Virus record (IMG/VR): IMGVR_UViG_3300042546_000353 | Coordinates: 1-20,742 of that record | Source of the DNA: a virus | Length of the DNA: 20,742 bases | Direction: 5' to 3' (one strand) | Shown here: positions 10,100 to 17,295 of the stretch, piece by piece | How the letters are laid out: each line of letters begins with the position of its first letter | How positions within the stretch are numbered: the first letter of the stretch is position 1 | The notes under the pieces: generated by a model | What the model was told of the DNA's origin: nothing | Seen by the model: the letters and a program-made list of their open reading frames with translations, nothing else | The model's database searches: none | Made by a program: the position numbers and the translations under genes

Positions 10100-10938
10100 T
10101 GGCACAACCAGCATCAAGACAAGAATTAATTGATTATTGCAAGAGAAAACTGGGTTATCCAGTGTTGGAAATAAATGTTGCAGATGAACAAATTGATGAC
10201 TTAGTTGATGATGCTATTCAGTTCTTTCAAGAGAGACACTTTGATGGTGTCTCTCAAATGTATTTGAAATACCAAATAACACAAGAAGATATTGATAGAG
10301 GTAGAGCAAAAGTATCGGGAGTTGGAATTGCAACAACTTCTGCAACTGCAAATATTGCTGGAACCCCAACAACATTTAACTACTTCGAAACTAGTAATTA
10401 CTTACAAATTCCTCCTTCTGTTATTGGAATTAATAAAATTTTCCACTTTGAAGGTTCTAACAGCATTTCAAGTGGAATGTTTAGTATTAAATATCAATTA
10501 TTTTTAAATGATATTTATTATTGGGGTTCAACAGAACTTTTAACTTATTCTATGGTTAAACGATATCTTGAAGATATTGACTTTTTATTAACAACACAAA
10601 AACAAATAAGATTTAATCAAAGAATGAATCGTTTATATCTAGACGTTGATTGGTCTAGTTTAAGAGTAGGTGAATATCTAATAATAGATTGTTATAGAGC
10701 TTTAGATCCTAATGATTATACAAGAGTATGGAATGATTCTTTCTTAAAACCATACTTAACTGCCCTTATTAAAAAGCAATGGGGTCAAAATTTAATTAAA
10801 TTCCAAGGTGTAAAGTTACCTGGAGGAATTGAGTTAAATGGTCGTCAAATGTATGACGATGCTCAAAGAGAAATTGATGAAATTATGAACAAAATGTCAT
10901 CTACATATGAATTACCACCATTAGACATGATAGGTTAA
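10099..10938 (+). CDS. 13: Neck protein gp13 (head completion)
   Basis: gp13 joins the portal region of the filled head, forming the neck with gp14 so that the tail can attach. The 279-residue protein (T4 gp13: 309) carries the family N-terminus RQELIDYCKRKLGYPVLEIN, then an acidic helix DEQIDDLVDDAIQFFQERH. The middle has a family-like segment NDIYYWGSTELLTYSMVKRY, and YLIIDCYRALDPNDYTRVWN precedes the C-terminal helical region with KKQWGQNLIKFQGVKLPGG. The family call rests on these motifs and on the immediately following gp14. ATG 10099 overlaps the upstream stop (TAATG), and the gp14 start follows the gp13 stop after 5 nt, suggesting one translational chain. A 9-bp perfect inverted repeat lies within codons 45-53. 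Confidence 0.93.
   Translation: MAQPASRQELIDYCKRKLGYPVLEINVADEQIDDLVDDAIQFFQERHFDGVSQMYLKYQITQEDIDRGRAKVSGVGIATTSATANIAGTPTTFNYFETSNYLQIPPSVIGINKIFHFEGSNSISSGMFSIKYQLFLNDIYYWGSTELLTYSMVKRYLEDIDFLLTTQKQIRFNQRMNRLYLDVDWSSLRVGEYLIIDCYRALDPNDYTRVWNDSFLKPYLTALIKKQWGQNLIKFQGVKLPGGIELNGRQMYDDAQREIDEIMNKMSSTYELPPLDMIG
10231..10255 (+). repeat. Perfect 9-bp inverted repeat inside gp13
   Basis: GAGAGACAC (10231-10239) and GTGTCTCTC (10247-10255) are exact reverse complements separated by a 7-nt loop, TTTGATG. The stem has 5 G:C pairs, which stands out in this AT-rich DNA. It lies 132 nt into gp13. No U-tract follows, so it is not a classical terminator. It might be an mRNA structure affecting stability or translation, or chance. 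Confidence 0.5.
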
Positions 10939-10943
10939 TCAAA

Positions 10944-12326
10944 ATGGCATTAAATCCATTCTTTCTTCATGGTTCTATAGGTGAAAAAAATCTTATTCAA
11001 GATTTAGTAAATGAACAATTAAGGATGTATGGTGTAGAAATTTATTATATACCAAGAAGTTATGTCAATGAAAGAACTATTATAGAAGAAGTTTCAAAAT
11101 CTGAATTTAAATATGCAGTACCATTAGAAGCATATGTAGAAACATATGACGGATATAGTGGTGCAGGTACGTTATTATCAAAATTTGGTGTTCAAGAATT
11201 AGATGATCTTACATTAACTATTTCAAAAGAAAGATATGAACTTTCAGTAAAACCTTTGATTCATGACAAAGAAAATATAAAATTAGCAGATAGACCCAAA
11301 GAGGGTGATTTGATTTATTTCCCTCTTGGTGACAGATTATTTGAAATTAAATATGTAGAACACGAAAAACCATTTTATCAGCTTCAAGGAAGTTATACTT
11401 ATGAATTACGTTGTGAATTATTCGCATATAATCACGAATTAGTAGAAACTAACATAGATTTTATAGATGATAATGTTGAATCTGAAGGATTTATTCAATT
11501 TTATCAAATGGTTGGATTTGGTTCTACGGCTTCTGCTATAACTTCTGTGGTTAATGGTGGTGTTACAAGAGTTAATTTATTAAATAGAGGTACTGGATAT
11601 ACAAGCGTTCCTGTAGTTGGATTTTCATCAGCACCAATAAATGGTTTAACTGCAGTTGGAATAGCATCTATGATTTCTGGAATTATTGATTTTTGTGAAC
11701 CAAATCCAGATTTATCTAGAGTGCAAGCAGTTAATATAATTAATCCAGGATATGGATATACTGTAGCACCTCAAGTTACCTTTATTGGAGGTGGTGGATC
11801 GGGTGCTAAAGCAACTTCTGTGATTGGAAATGGAATAGTTGGTGTAATTACAGTAACTAATGGTGGTTCTGGATATGTTTTACCACCAACTGTTACTTTT
11901 ACAGGAATTTCAACTATACAAGCATCAGCAACCGCAGTTATAAATGCCAGTGGTACTGTAACACAAATCTTAATTAATAATGCTGGCCTTGGATATCAAT
12001 CAACACCTACTATTACAATTTCGTCCCCAGAAAGTATAGTAGGATACGGAACATATATATTTAATGAGGTTGTAGTAGGTAGCTCTAGTAGTGTTACCGC
12101 TAGAGTAAAATCTTGGAATGCTATAACAAAAGTATTACAGTTATCTAAAATTAATGGGTCATTTAATTCTGGTGAAAATCTAGTAGGACAAGAATCTGGT
12201 GCTATTTACAGAATTAAATCACTAAATACTGATAATAATGATGGATTTGCTCAAAATCAAGTTATTCAAGAAGAAGCAAACCAAATAATAGATTTTAGTG
12301 AATCAAATCCATTTGGAACACCATAG
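10944..12326 (+). CDS. 14: Neck protein gp14 with inserted glycine-rich repeats
   Basis: gp14 forms the neck with gp13. The N-terminal 170 residues follow T4 gp14: LRMYGVEIYYIPRSYV (T4 IQMRGVECYYVPREYV), YVETYDGYSGAGTLLSKFG (T4 YLNSFEGYEGDNSFFSNFG), PKEGDLIYFPLGDRLFEI (T4 PKEGDLIYFPMDNSLFEI) and KPFYQL. The end FSESNPFGTP recalls T4 FESSPFDNDF. At 460 residues it is nearly twice T4 gp14 (256). The excess is an insertion of about 230 residues: four NxGxGYxxxP repeats (about 214-362), then a GENLVGQESGA module (about 369-424). These insertions probably form extra beta domains on the neck surface; that is inference. There is no Shine-Dalgarno; the start lies 5 nt after the gp13 stop. Confidence 0.94.
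   Translation: MALNPFFLHGSIGEKNLIQDLVNEQLRMYGVEIYYIPRSYVNERTIIEEVSKSEFKYAVPLEAYVETYDGYSGAGTLLSKFGVQELDDLTLTISKERYELSVKPLIHDKENIKLADRPKEGDLIYFPLGDRLFEIKYVEHEKPFYQLQGSYTYELRCELFAYNHELVETNIDFIDDNVESEGFIQFYQMVGFGSTASAITSVVNGGVTRVNLLNRGTGYTSVPVVGFSSAPINGLTAVGIASMISGIIDFCEPNPDLSRVQAVNIINPGYGYTVAPQVTFIGGGGSGAKATSVIGNGIVGVITVTNGGSGYVLPPTVTFTGISTIQASATAVINASGTVTQILINNAGLGYQSTPTITISSPESIVGYGTYIFNEVVVGSSSSVTARVKSWNAITKVLQLSKINGSFNSGENLVGQESGAIYRIKSLNTDNNDGFAQNQVIQEEANQIIDFSESNPFGTP
11583..12029 (+). repeat. Four diverged NxGxGY repeats in gp14
   Basis: Within gp14, residues 214-228 (NRGTGYTSVPVVGFS), 267-283 (NPGYGYTVAPQVTF), 306-321 (NGGSGYVLPPTVTFTG) and 345-362 (NAGLGYQSTPTITIS) form four copies of one motif, spaced 53, 39 and 39 residues. 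The last three are preceded by a V-x-x-I/V-x-I/V strand. This is a protein-level repeat; the DNA copies are diverged. Confidence 0.8.
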
Positions 12327-12346
12327 TAGAGTTTTAAATTTCCAAT

Positions 12347-13354
12347 ATGTTTGATCACTTTTACCACGAAATTCTTAGAAAAACCATTGTAGCCTTTGGT
12401 ACACTATTTAATGGAATAACCATTGAAAGAAAAAATTCTGATAATAGTGTTGACTCTATAATTCAAGTTCCATTAGCTTATGGACCAACTCAAAAGTTTT
12501 TGGCTCGTTTAGAACAAGAACCTGATTTAAATAAACCAGTTCAAATAACATTACCAAGAATGTCTTTTGAAATGGTTGGTTTAAGATATGATACTGCAAG
12601 GAAATTAGCACCAACACAATCATTTATTGCAACAATAAAAACTGATAATACCGATTTAAGGAAGGCATATATGCCAGTTCCTTATAATATGGATTTTGAA
12701 TTATCAATAATGACATTGTTGAATGATGATATGTTGCAAATTGTAGAGCAAATATTACCATATTTCCAACCATCTTATAACTTAAGTATTGATTTAGTAT
12801 CAAGTATTGGTGAAAAAAGAGATATCCCAATAACTTTAGATAATATTTCTATGCAAGATAATTATGAAGGTGATTATTCGACAAGAAGATCTTTAATTTA
12901 TACATTAAAGTTTACAGCAAAAACTTATCTTTTTGGACCTATTTCTGGATCCGATTCTGCAAAAGATATTATCAAAAAAGTTTCTCTGGGTCTTTCTTCT
13001 GGAGAATATGGAGATACTCCAAGAAGAAATGTTGTATATACAGTTGAACCAAAAGCAACTAAAAATTATACTGGGGATGTGGCAACAAATATTGTTGAAG
13101 ATATTGCAGCATCTGATACTATTATTTTGGTTGATGATAGTTCCACAATTCCAACCAATTCTTATATAACAATAAATAATGAAACATTATTTGTAAAATC
13201 CAATTCAAATAATACTTTAGTTGTTATTAGAGGATCTTATAATACAGTTTCCTCTGAACATGTTTCTGGAAGTCCTGTTAAGTTAATAACAGATGCAGAT
13301 AATTTACTAGTAAATAAAAATGATAATTTTGGATTTGATGGTTCTATTGATTAA
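12347..13354 (+). CDS. 15: Tail sheath stabiliser / tail terminator gp15
   Basis: gp15 forms a hexameric ring on top of the finished tail tube and sheath, stops their growth and binds the neck. The match to T4 gp15 is clear: MFDHFYHEILRKTIVAFGTL (T4 MFGYFYNSSFRRYATLMGDL), ITLPRMSFEMVGLRYD (T4 ILPRINLHLVDFSYN), and DDMLQIVEQILPYFQP at 127-142, nearly identical to T4 DDMFQIVEQILPYFQP. Then KRDIPITLDNIS and TRRSLIYTLKFTAKTYLFGP complete the core by about residue 199. The protein has 335 residues against 272 in T4. Its C-terminal extension (about 253-315) is a small predicted beta module with ITINNETLFVKS and VIRGSYNT, a type also seen in the giant structural protein. No Shine-Dalgarno is visible; the gap from gp14 is 20 nt. 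Confidence 0.95.
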   Translation: MFDHFYHEILRKTIVAFGTLFNGITIERKNSDNSVDSIIQVPLAYGPTQKFLARLEQEPDLNKPVQITLPRMSFEMVGLRYDTARKLAPTQSFIATIKTDNTDLRKAYMPVPYNMDFELSIMTLLNDDMLQIVEQILPYFQPSYNLSIDLVSSIGEKRDIPITLDNISMQDNYEGDYSTRRSLIYTLKFTAKTYLFGPISGSDSAKDIIKKVSLGLSSGEYGDTPRRNVVYTVEPKATKNYTGDVATNIVEDIAASDTIILVDDSSTIPTNSYITINNETLFVKSNSNNTLVVIRGSYNTVSSEHVSGSPVKLITDADNLLVNKNDNFGFDGSID

Positions 13355-13362
13355 ATTTAAAA

Positions 13363-13800
13363 ATGGCAGAAAAATTTACCGATTTAGAGAGTGCTTTTGA
13401 TGTAGAGACTGAAATTATTCAGACAGAAAATACATTAAAAGAAATAAAAAACATTGCAAAAGAAGTTGCAGAATTAAATAATGATGTTAGAAAAGATTAT
13501 GAATATACCAGAGGTAATCTATATTCCATTATAGAAAAGGGTCAAGAAGCATTAAATAGTGCATTAGAATTAGCACAAGATGGTGGACAACCCAGAGCTT
13601 ATGAGGTTGTTGGGCAATTAATAAAAAATGTCTCAGATGCTACTGATAAATTATTAGATTTGCAGAAAAAATTAAAAGATATTGAAGATAATGGTCAGGT
13701 AAAATCCCAAACCAATGTTACTAACAATGCTCTTTTTATTGGTTCTACTGCAGAATTATCTAAATTCTTAAAATCTAACAAAAAAAGTGAAAATACTTAA
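13363..13800 (+). CDS. 16: Terminase small subunit gp16
   Basis: The small terminase forms oligomeric rings that recognise or hold concatemeric DNA and regulate the gp17 packaging motor. The 145-residue protein (T4 gp16: 164) aligns over its centre and C-terminus: [20 protein letters not shown] matches T4 [20 protein letters not shown], then [20 protein letters not shown] matches T4 [30 protein letters not shown] is followed by [19 protein letters not shown], corresponding to T4 NIQNATVFMGSPTELMDEI. It is mostly helical, with a central coiled-coil-like core. It starts 8 nt after gp15 with no obvious Shine-Dalgarno. Unlike T4, where 16 and 17 are adjacent, a 581-codon gene separates it from gp17 here. 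Confidence 0.93.
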   Translation: [145 protein letters not shown]

Positions 13801-13805
13801 TATTT

Positions 13806-13813
13806 TATAAATA
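13806..13813 (+). promoter_or_regulatory. Perfect T4-type late promoter box TATAAATA
   Basis: TATAAATA is an exact match to the T4 late -10 consensus. It lies in the 34-nt gap between gp16 and the mosaic gene, with its last base 21 nt before the ATG at 13835. By the T4 model transcription would begin about 6-7 nt downstream, leaving a leader of roughly 15 nt. The other boxes I noticed in this window carry a mismatch at the first base. Activity is inferred. Confidence 0.6.
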
Positions 13814-13834
13814 ATAAAAAACTCTTTTGTAAAA

Positions 13835-15580
13835 ATGAAAAGAATATCCGAAGATCATAAAGAAATTGCAAGTGGTAAAAGAAAAGATGATGAAGGATAT
13901 ATGGCTCGCAATGAAATGGATGCTATCGAAAGATCTGTTAATAAGTTAAGAAAAGTAATAAAAAAGAGTGACACTCAACTTCCTGCTTGGGTTCAATCTA
14001 AAATCACTAAAGCAGCAGATTATATTGATACTGCAGCAGAATATCTTCAAAGTGATGAAGAATTAGATGAAAATTCCATTAGTTTTACCGTAGATCCCAA
14101 AAAACTTAGATCAGATGCAAGATCTGCAAAAATAAGAACTCTTGCTCAAAAAGGTTCTACTGAAGGTGAAAGACAAGCAGCAGAAAGAAAAACAAAGGGT
14201 CCAAAATTATTTGGTGAAGATATTTCTTTGGTTGAAAAAATTCTAGGTGAAGAAAAATGTGGTAAGGGAATGTATTGGTGCAATACTGATAAAGTATGCA
14301 AACCCATACCAAAAGGATTTAATGTTGATGGGCAAAAGAAAAAACCAACAGAAGTTGGAATCGGCAAACCTGTTGGAGAAGAGAAATCTTGTAACCACAC
14401 CAAAAAAGGAACTTATTGCCCCATTCATGGTAAAAATGATTGTTCTTTAAAAGAAGAAAAAGATCCTAGAGGTCCAGTAAAATCATATAAATCACCTCAA
14501 GAAATTGCTAAAAAACATGGTGTATCTTTAGAGGCAATTAAAAAACAATTAGAAATGGGTCTTGAAGTGGAAAAAGAACATACTTCAAGTAAAACTGCGG
14601 CAAGAATCACTGCATTGCAACATTTGGATGAACTTCCAGATTATTATACAAAGTTAAAAAAGGTGGAAAAAAAATCCATCAAAAATGAAAGTGTAACCGT
14701 TGAAGATATGTTTGGTAATACATTTGTTGAATTTATAGATTTGATTACACCGCAAGATGTTATTGATGAGAAAAAAATTCCTGTTACTCGTCAGGCAGGA
14801 GACTTTAGATATTCTGGAAAGACTGGGGAAGAAAAAGCAACAAATAAAGCAAAACGATTAAGTCAATCACAAAACCCTGCTGATCGTAAAAGAGCAAATA
14901 AAATCAGTAAAACTATAAAAACAGTTGCTGATCGTGATACTGCACAAGCAAGTTCTGATGCAAGGCAGGAACTTTATAGAAGACAACAAAGAAGAGCAAA
15001 TGATCTTGCTAAACAGTTAAATCAACAAAAAAACAAGGTAGATGAAGCAGTAAGACTACCATCCCAAAATGGTCAATTAATGATGATTATTTTTACCTGG
15101 AGAGGCAAATCATATTCATTAAAAATGTTCTTTCCACAAGTAAAAATGCCATCTAGAAAGGAAGTGGAATTCGAACTCCAAAAAGTATATCCTGGAGCAA
15201 GAGTTTTACAATCTCATGTAACAGATTTACGTCAAGATGGAGCACCAGTTTTACAAATACAAAATTCTAAATCAAAAAATTATTTACTAAATAATGGAAC
15301 TATTGGTGAAGAGTTAGAAGAAGATTGGCAAAAAGTCAATCGTCAAGATAAGACTGATGGATTAAGTAAAAAAGCAGTAAAAGCATATCGCAAAGAAAAT
15401 CCAGGTTCTAAACTACAAACTGCTGTAACTGAAAAAAATCCAGAAGGAAAAAGAGCAGAACGCCGTAAATCCTTTTGTAGTCGAATGAAAGGGATGAAGT
15501 CAAAATTAACTTCTTCAGATACCGCAAAAGATCCAGATAGCAATATTAATAAAGCACTAAGACGTTGGAACTGTAATTAA
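13835..15580 (+). CDS. Mosaic multidomain protein between terminase genes; possible internal head protein
   Basis: This 581-residue protein has no T4 counterpart here. Domains seen in order: (1) about 1-76, helical, with GYMARNEMDAIERSV and LPAWVQSKITKAADYIDTAA; (2) two cysteine clusters, C142/C149/C155 and C186/H188/C195/H198/C203, possibly zinc-binding; (3) about 219-276, resembling DUF5661, with PQEIAKKHGVSLEAIKKQLE, then GLEVEKEHT and LDELPDYYTKL; (4) a basic helical region about 315-400; (5) about 407-487, a beta-type domain with MMIIFTWRGKSYSLKMFFPQ; (6) about 505-581, resembling DUF6321, with GLSKKAVKAYRKENPGSK, RRKSFCSRMKGM and DPDSNINKALRRWNC. Domain names are from memory. L/I-x-E motifs resembling prohead-protease sites occur at most junctions. 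The C-terminal part is strongly basic, suiting DNA contact. A role as a processed head-internal protein is inference; it could instead be a packaging accessory. Confidence 0.85.
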   Translation: MKRISEDHKEIASGKRKDDEGYMARNEMDAIERSVNKLRKVIKKSDTQLPAWVQSKITKAADYIDTAAEYLQSDEELDENSISFTVDPKKLRSDARSAKIRTLAQKGSTEGERQAAERKTKGPKLFGEDISLVEKILGEEKCGKGMYWCNTDKVCKPIPKGFNVDGQKKKPTEVGIGKPVGEEKSCNHTKKGTYCPIHGKNDCSLKEEKDPRGPVKSYKSPQEIAKKHGVSLEAIKKQLEMGLEVEKEHTSSKTAARITALQHLDELPDYYTKLKKVEKKSIKNESVTVEDMFGNTFVEFIDLITPQDVIDEKKIPVTRQAGDFRYSGKTGEEKATNKAKRLSQSQNPADRKRANKISKTIKTVADRDTAQASSDARQELYRRQQRRANDLAKQLNQQKNKVDEAVRLPSQNGQLMMIIFTWRGKSYSLKMFFPQVKMPSRKEVEFELQKVYPGARVLQSHVTDLRQDGAPVLQIQNSKSKNYLLNNGTIGEELEEDWQKVNRQDKTDGLSKKAVKAYRKENPGSKLQTAVTEKNPEGKRAERRKSFCSRMKGMKSKLTSSDTAKDPDSNINKALRRWNCN

Positions 15581-15594
15581 AAACTGGTTTTATT

Positions 15595-17241
15595 ATGGCC
15601 GAACATTATCTTGGCAATCCTCTTCTAAAGAAAGCAAATACTGCTATTCAATTTACAGAAGAACAAATAATAGAATTTGCTCGTTGTCAAGACGATCCTA
15701 TTTACTTTGCGAAAAATTATATACAAATTGTCACCTTGGACTATGGTTTGCAACCATTTAAACCATATCCATTTCAGGAGACTATGATTGAAAGATTTCA
15801 TAATTACAGATTTAATGTATGTAAACTACCAAGGCAGTCTGGAAAATCTACAATTGTAGTATCGTATCTTTTACACTATGCAATTTTTAATGACAATGTA
15901 AACATAGCAATTCTTGCTAACAAGGCATCTACTGCTAAAGACCTTTTAGACCGCCTACAAACTGCATACGAGAACCTTCCCAAGTGGTTACAGCAAGGTG
16001 TAATGACTTGGAACAAAGCATCACTGGAGTTAGAAAATGGTTCAAAAATTATTGCTGCTTCTACTTCTGCCTCTGCGGTACGCGGTGGCTCTTATAATAT
16101 TATATTCCTGGACGAATTTGCGTTTATTCCTAACCACATTGCTGATCAGTTTTTCAGTTCTGTTTATCCTACTATTTCATCTGGTAAAAATACAAAAGTA
16201 ATTATCGTTTCTACCCCTCACGGGATGAACCATTTTTATAAAATTTGGCATGATGCTGAACGTAAAAAAAATGAATATATTCCAACAGAAGTACACTGGA
16301 GTGAAGTTCCAGGTAGAGATGAAAAATGGAAAGAGCAAACTATTGCAAATACTAGTGAACAGCAGTTTAAAGTTGAGTTTGAATGTGAATTTTTAGGATC
16401 TGTTGATACATTAATTTCTCCAAATAAGCTTAGAAATTTAGTTTACGAATCTCCAAGACTAAGAAGTGGTGGTTTAGATGTTTTTGAAGATTGTAAAGAT
16501 GAACATAATTATGTAATGTCTGTTGACGTTGCTAGAGGTGTCGGTAATGATTATTCTGCATTTGTTGTAATAGACATCACACAATTTCCACATAAGGTAG
16601 TTGCAAAGTATAGAGATAACCAAATAAAACCAATGCTATTTCCAAGTATAGTACACGAAGTAGCAAAGAGTTATAATGATGCCTATGTATTGTGTGAAGT
16701 TAATGATGTTGGTGATCAGGTAGCATCAATTCTTCACTATGATTTGGAGTATCAAAATGTTTTAATGTGCTCTATGCGTGGTAGAGCTGGACAAATTGTT
16801 GGACAAGGATTTTCTGGCAAGAAGACTCAACTTGGAGTTAAAATGTCTAAAACTGTTAAAAAGGTTGGATGTCTTAACTTAAAAACAATGATAGAAGAGG
16901 ATAAACTATATTTTAATGATTATGATATTATTAGTGAATTAACAACATTTATTCAAAAGTCAAATTCTTTTGAAGCAGAAGATGGATGTAATGATGATTT
17001 GGCTATGTGTTTAGTAATATACGCTTGGTTAGTTGTACAAGATTATTTTAAAGAATTGACAGACCAAGATGTAAGAAAGAAATTATACGAAGAACAAAAA
17101 AATCAAATAGAACAAGATATGGCACCATTTGGATTTATTGTAGATGGTATTAATAATCAATCATCTTTTGTCGATAATACTGGAGATAGATGGTATACGG
17201 ACGAATATGGTGATATGTCTTACATGTGGGACTATATGTAA
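15595..17241 (+). CDS. 17: Terminase large subunit gp17 (packaging ATPase-nuclease)
   Basis: gp17 cuts concatemeric DNA and pumps it through the portal into the prohead by ATP hydrolysis. The 548-residue protein (T4 gp17: 610) has all expected motifs: Walker A PRQSGKST at 79-86 (K84), Walker B IIFLDE at 169-174 with catalytic carboxylate E174, and coupling motif VSTPHG at 205-210. The RNase-H-like nuclease domain has D311 in SVDVARGVGNDYS, E368 in LCEVND, and D467/D468 in GCNDDLAMC. These correspond to the T4 acidic triad D401, E458 and D542. The sequence (start MAEHYLGNPLLKKANTAI, then EVHWSEVPGRDEKW) is of the marine cyanophage type. No intein or intron interrupts it. The start is 14 nt after the mosaic gene; the only Shine-Dalgarno-like sequence is a weak TGG. 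Confidence 0.97.
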   Translation: MAEHYLGNPLLKKANTAIQFTEEQIIEFARCQDDPIYFAKNYIQIVTLDYGLQPFKPYPFQETMIERFHNYRFNVCKLPRQSGKSTIVVSYLLHYAIFNDNVNIAILANKASTAKDLLDRLQTAYENLPKWLQQGVMTWNKASLELENGSKIIAASTSASAVRGGSYNIIFLDEFAFIPNHIADQFFSSVYPTISSGKNTKVIIVSTPHGMNHFYKIWHDAERKKNEYIPTEVHWSEVPGRDEKWKEQTIANTSEQQFKVEFECEFLGSVDTLISPNKLRNLVYESPRLRSGGLDVFEDCKDEHNYVMSVDVARGVGNDYSAFVVIDITQFPHKVVAKYRDNQIKPMLFPSIVHEVAKSYNDAYVLCEVNDVGDQVASILHYDLEYQNVLMCSMRGRAGQIVGQGFSGKKTQLGVKMSKTVKKVGCLNLKTMIEEDKLYFNDYDIISELTTFIQKSNSFEAEDGCNDDLAMCLVIYAWLVVQDYFKELTDQDVRKKLYEEQKNQIEQDMAPFGFIVDGINNQSSFVDNTGDRWYTDEYGDMSYMWDYM

Positions 17242-17251
17242 AGTAACAATT

Positions 17252-17260
17252 TAATAAATA
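17252..17260 (+). promoter_or_regulatory. Late-promoter-like box TAATAAATA upstream of tail sheath gene
   Basis: The 9-mer TAATAAATA lies in the 54-nt gap between gp17 and gp18, 35 nt before the gp18 ATG. Its AATAAATA core differs from the T4 late box by one base. A transcript starting 6-7 nt downstream would carry the gp18 Shine-Dalgarno site in a leader of about 29 nt. The same 9-mer is found at 575 and 20699. Confidence 0.55.
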
Positions 17261-17285
17261 TTTTGTAGAGCAAAACTGAGATTAC

Positions 17286-17289
17286 GGAG
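17286..17289 (+). promoter_or_regulatory. Shine-Dalgarno site of gp18
   Basis: GGAG lies 6 nt before ATG 17296, an ideal spacing, and supports this start. Most genes in this window lack such a site. Confidence 0.75.
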
Positions 17290-17295
17290 AAAAAC

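Noticed and set aside
12326-12331. GTAGAG hexamer also present at 17265 and 20708 in gene gaps
   Set aside because: Six bases and three copies are too little in such DNA; no fixed distance to starts or promoter boxes.
15595-17241. Possible intein or intron-encoded endonuclease in gp17
   Set aside because: The gene reads through all ATPase and nuclease motifs at normal spacing with no insertion.
17242-17295. Rho-independent terminator after gp17
   Set aside because: The gap is A/T-rich with no G:C stem before a T-run; it is better explained by a promoter box and Shine-Dalgarno.
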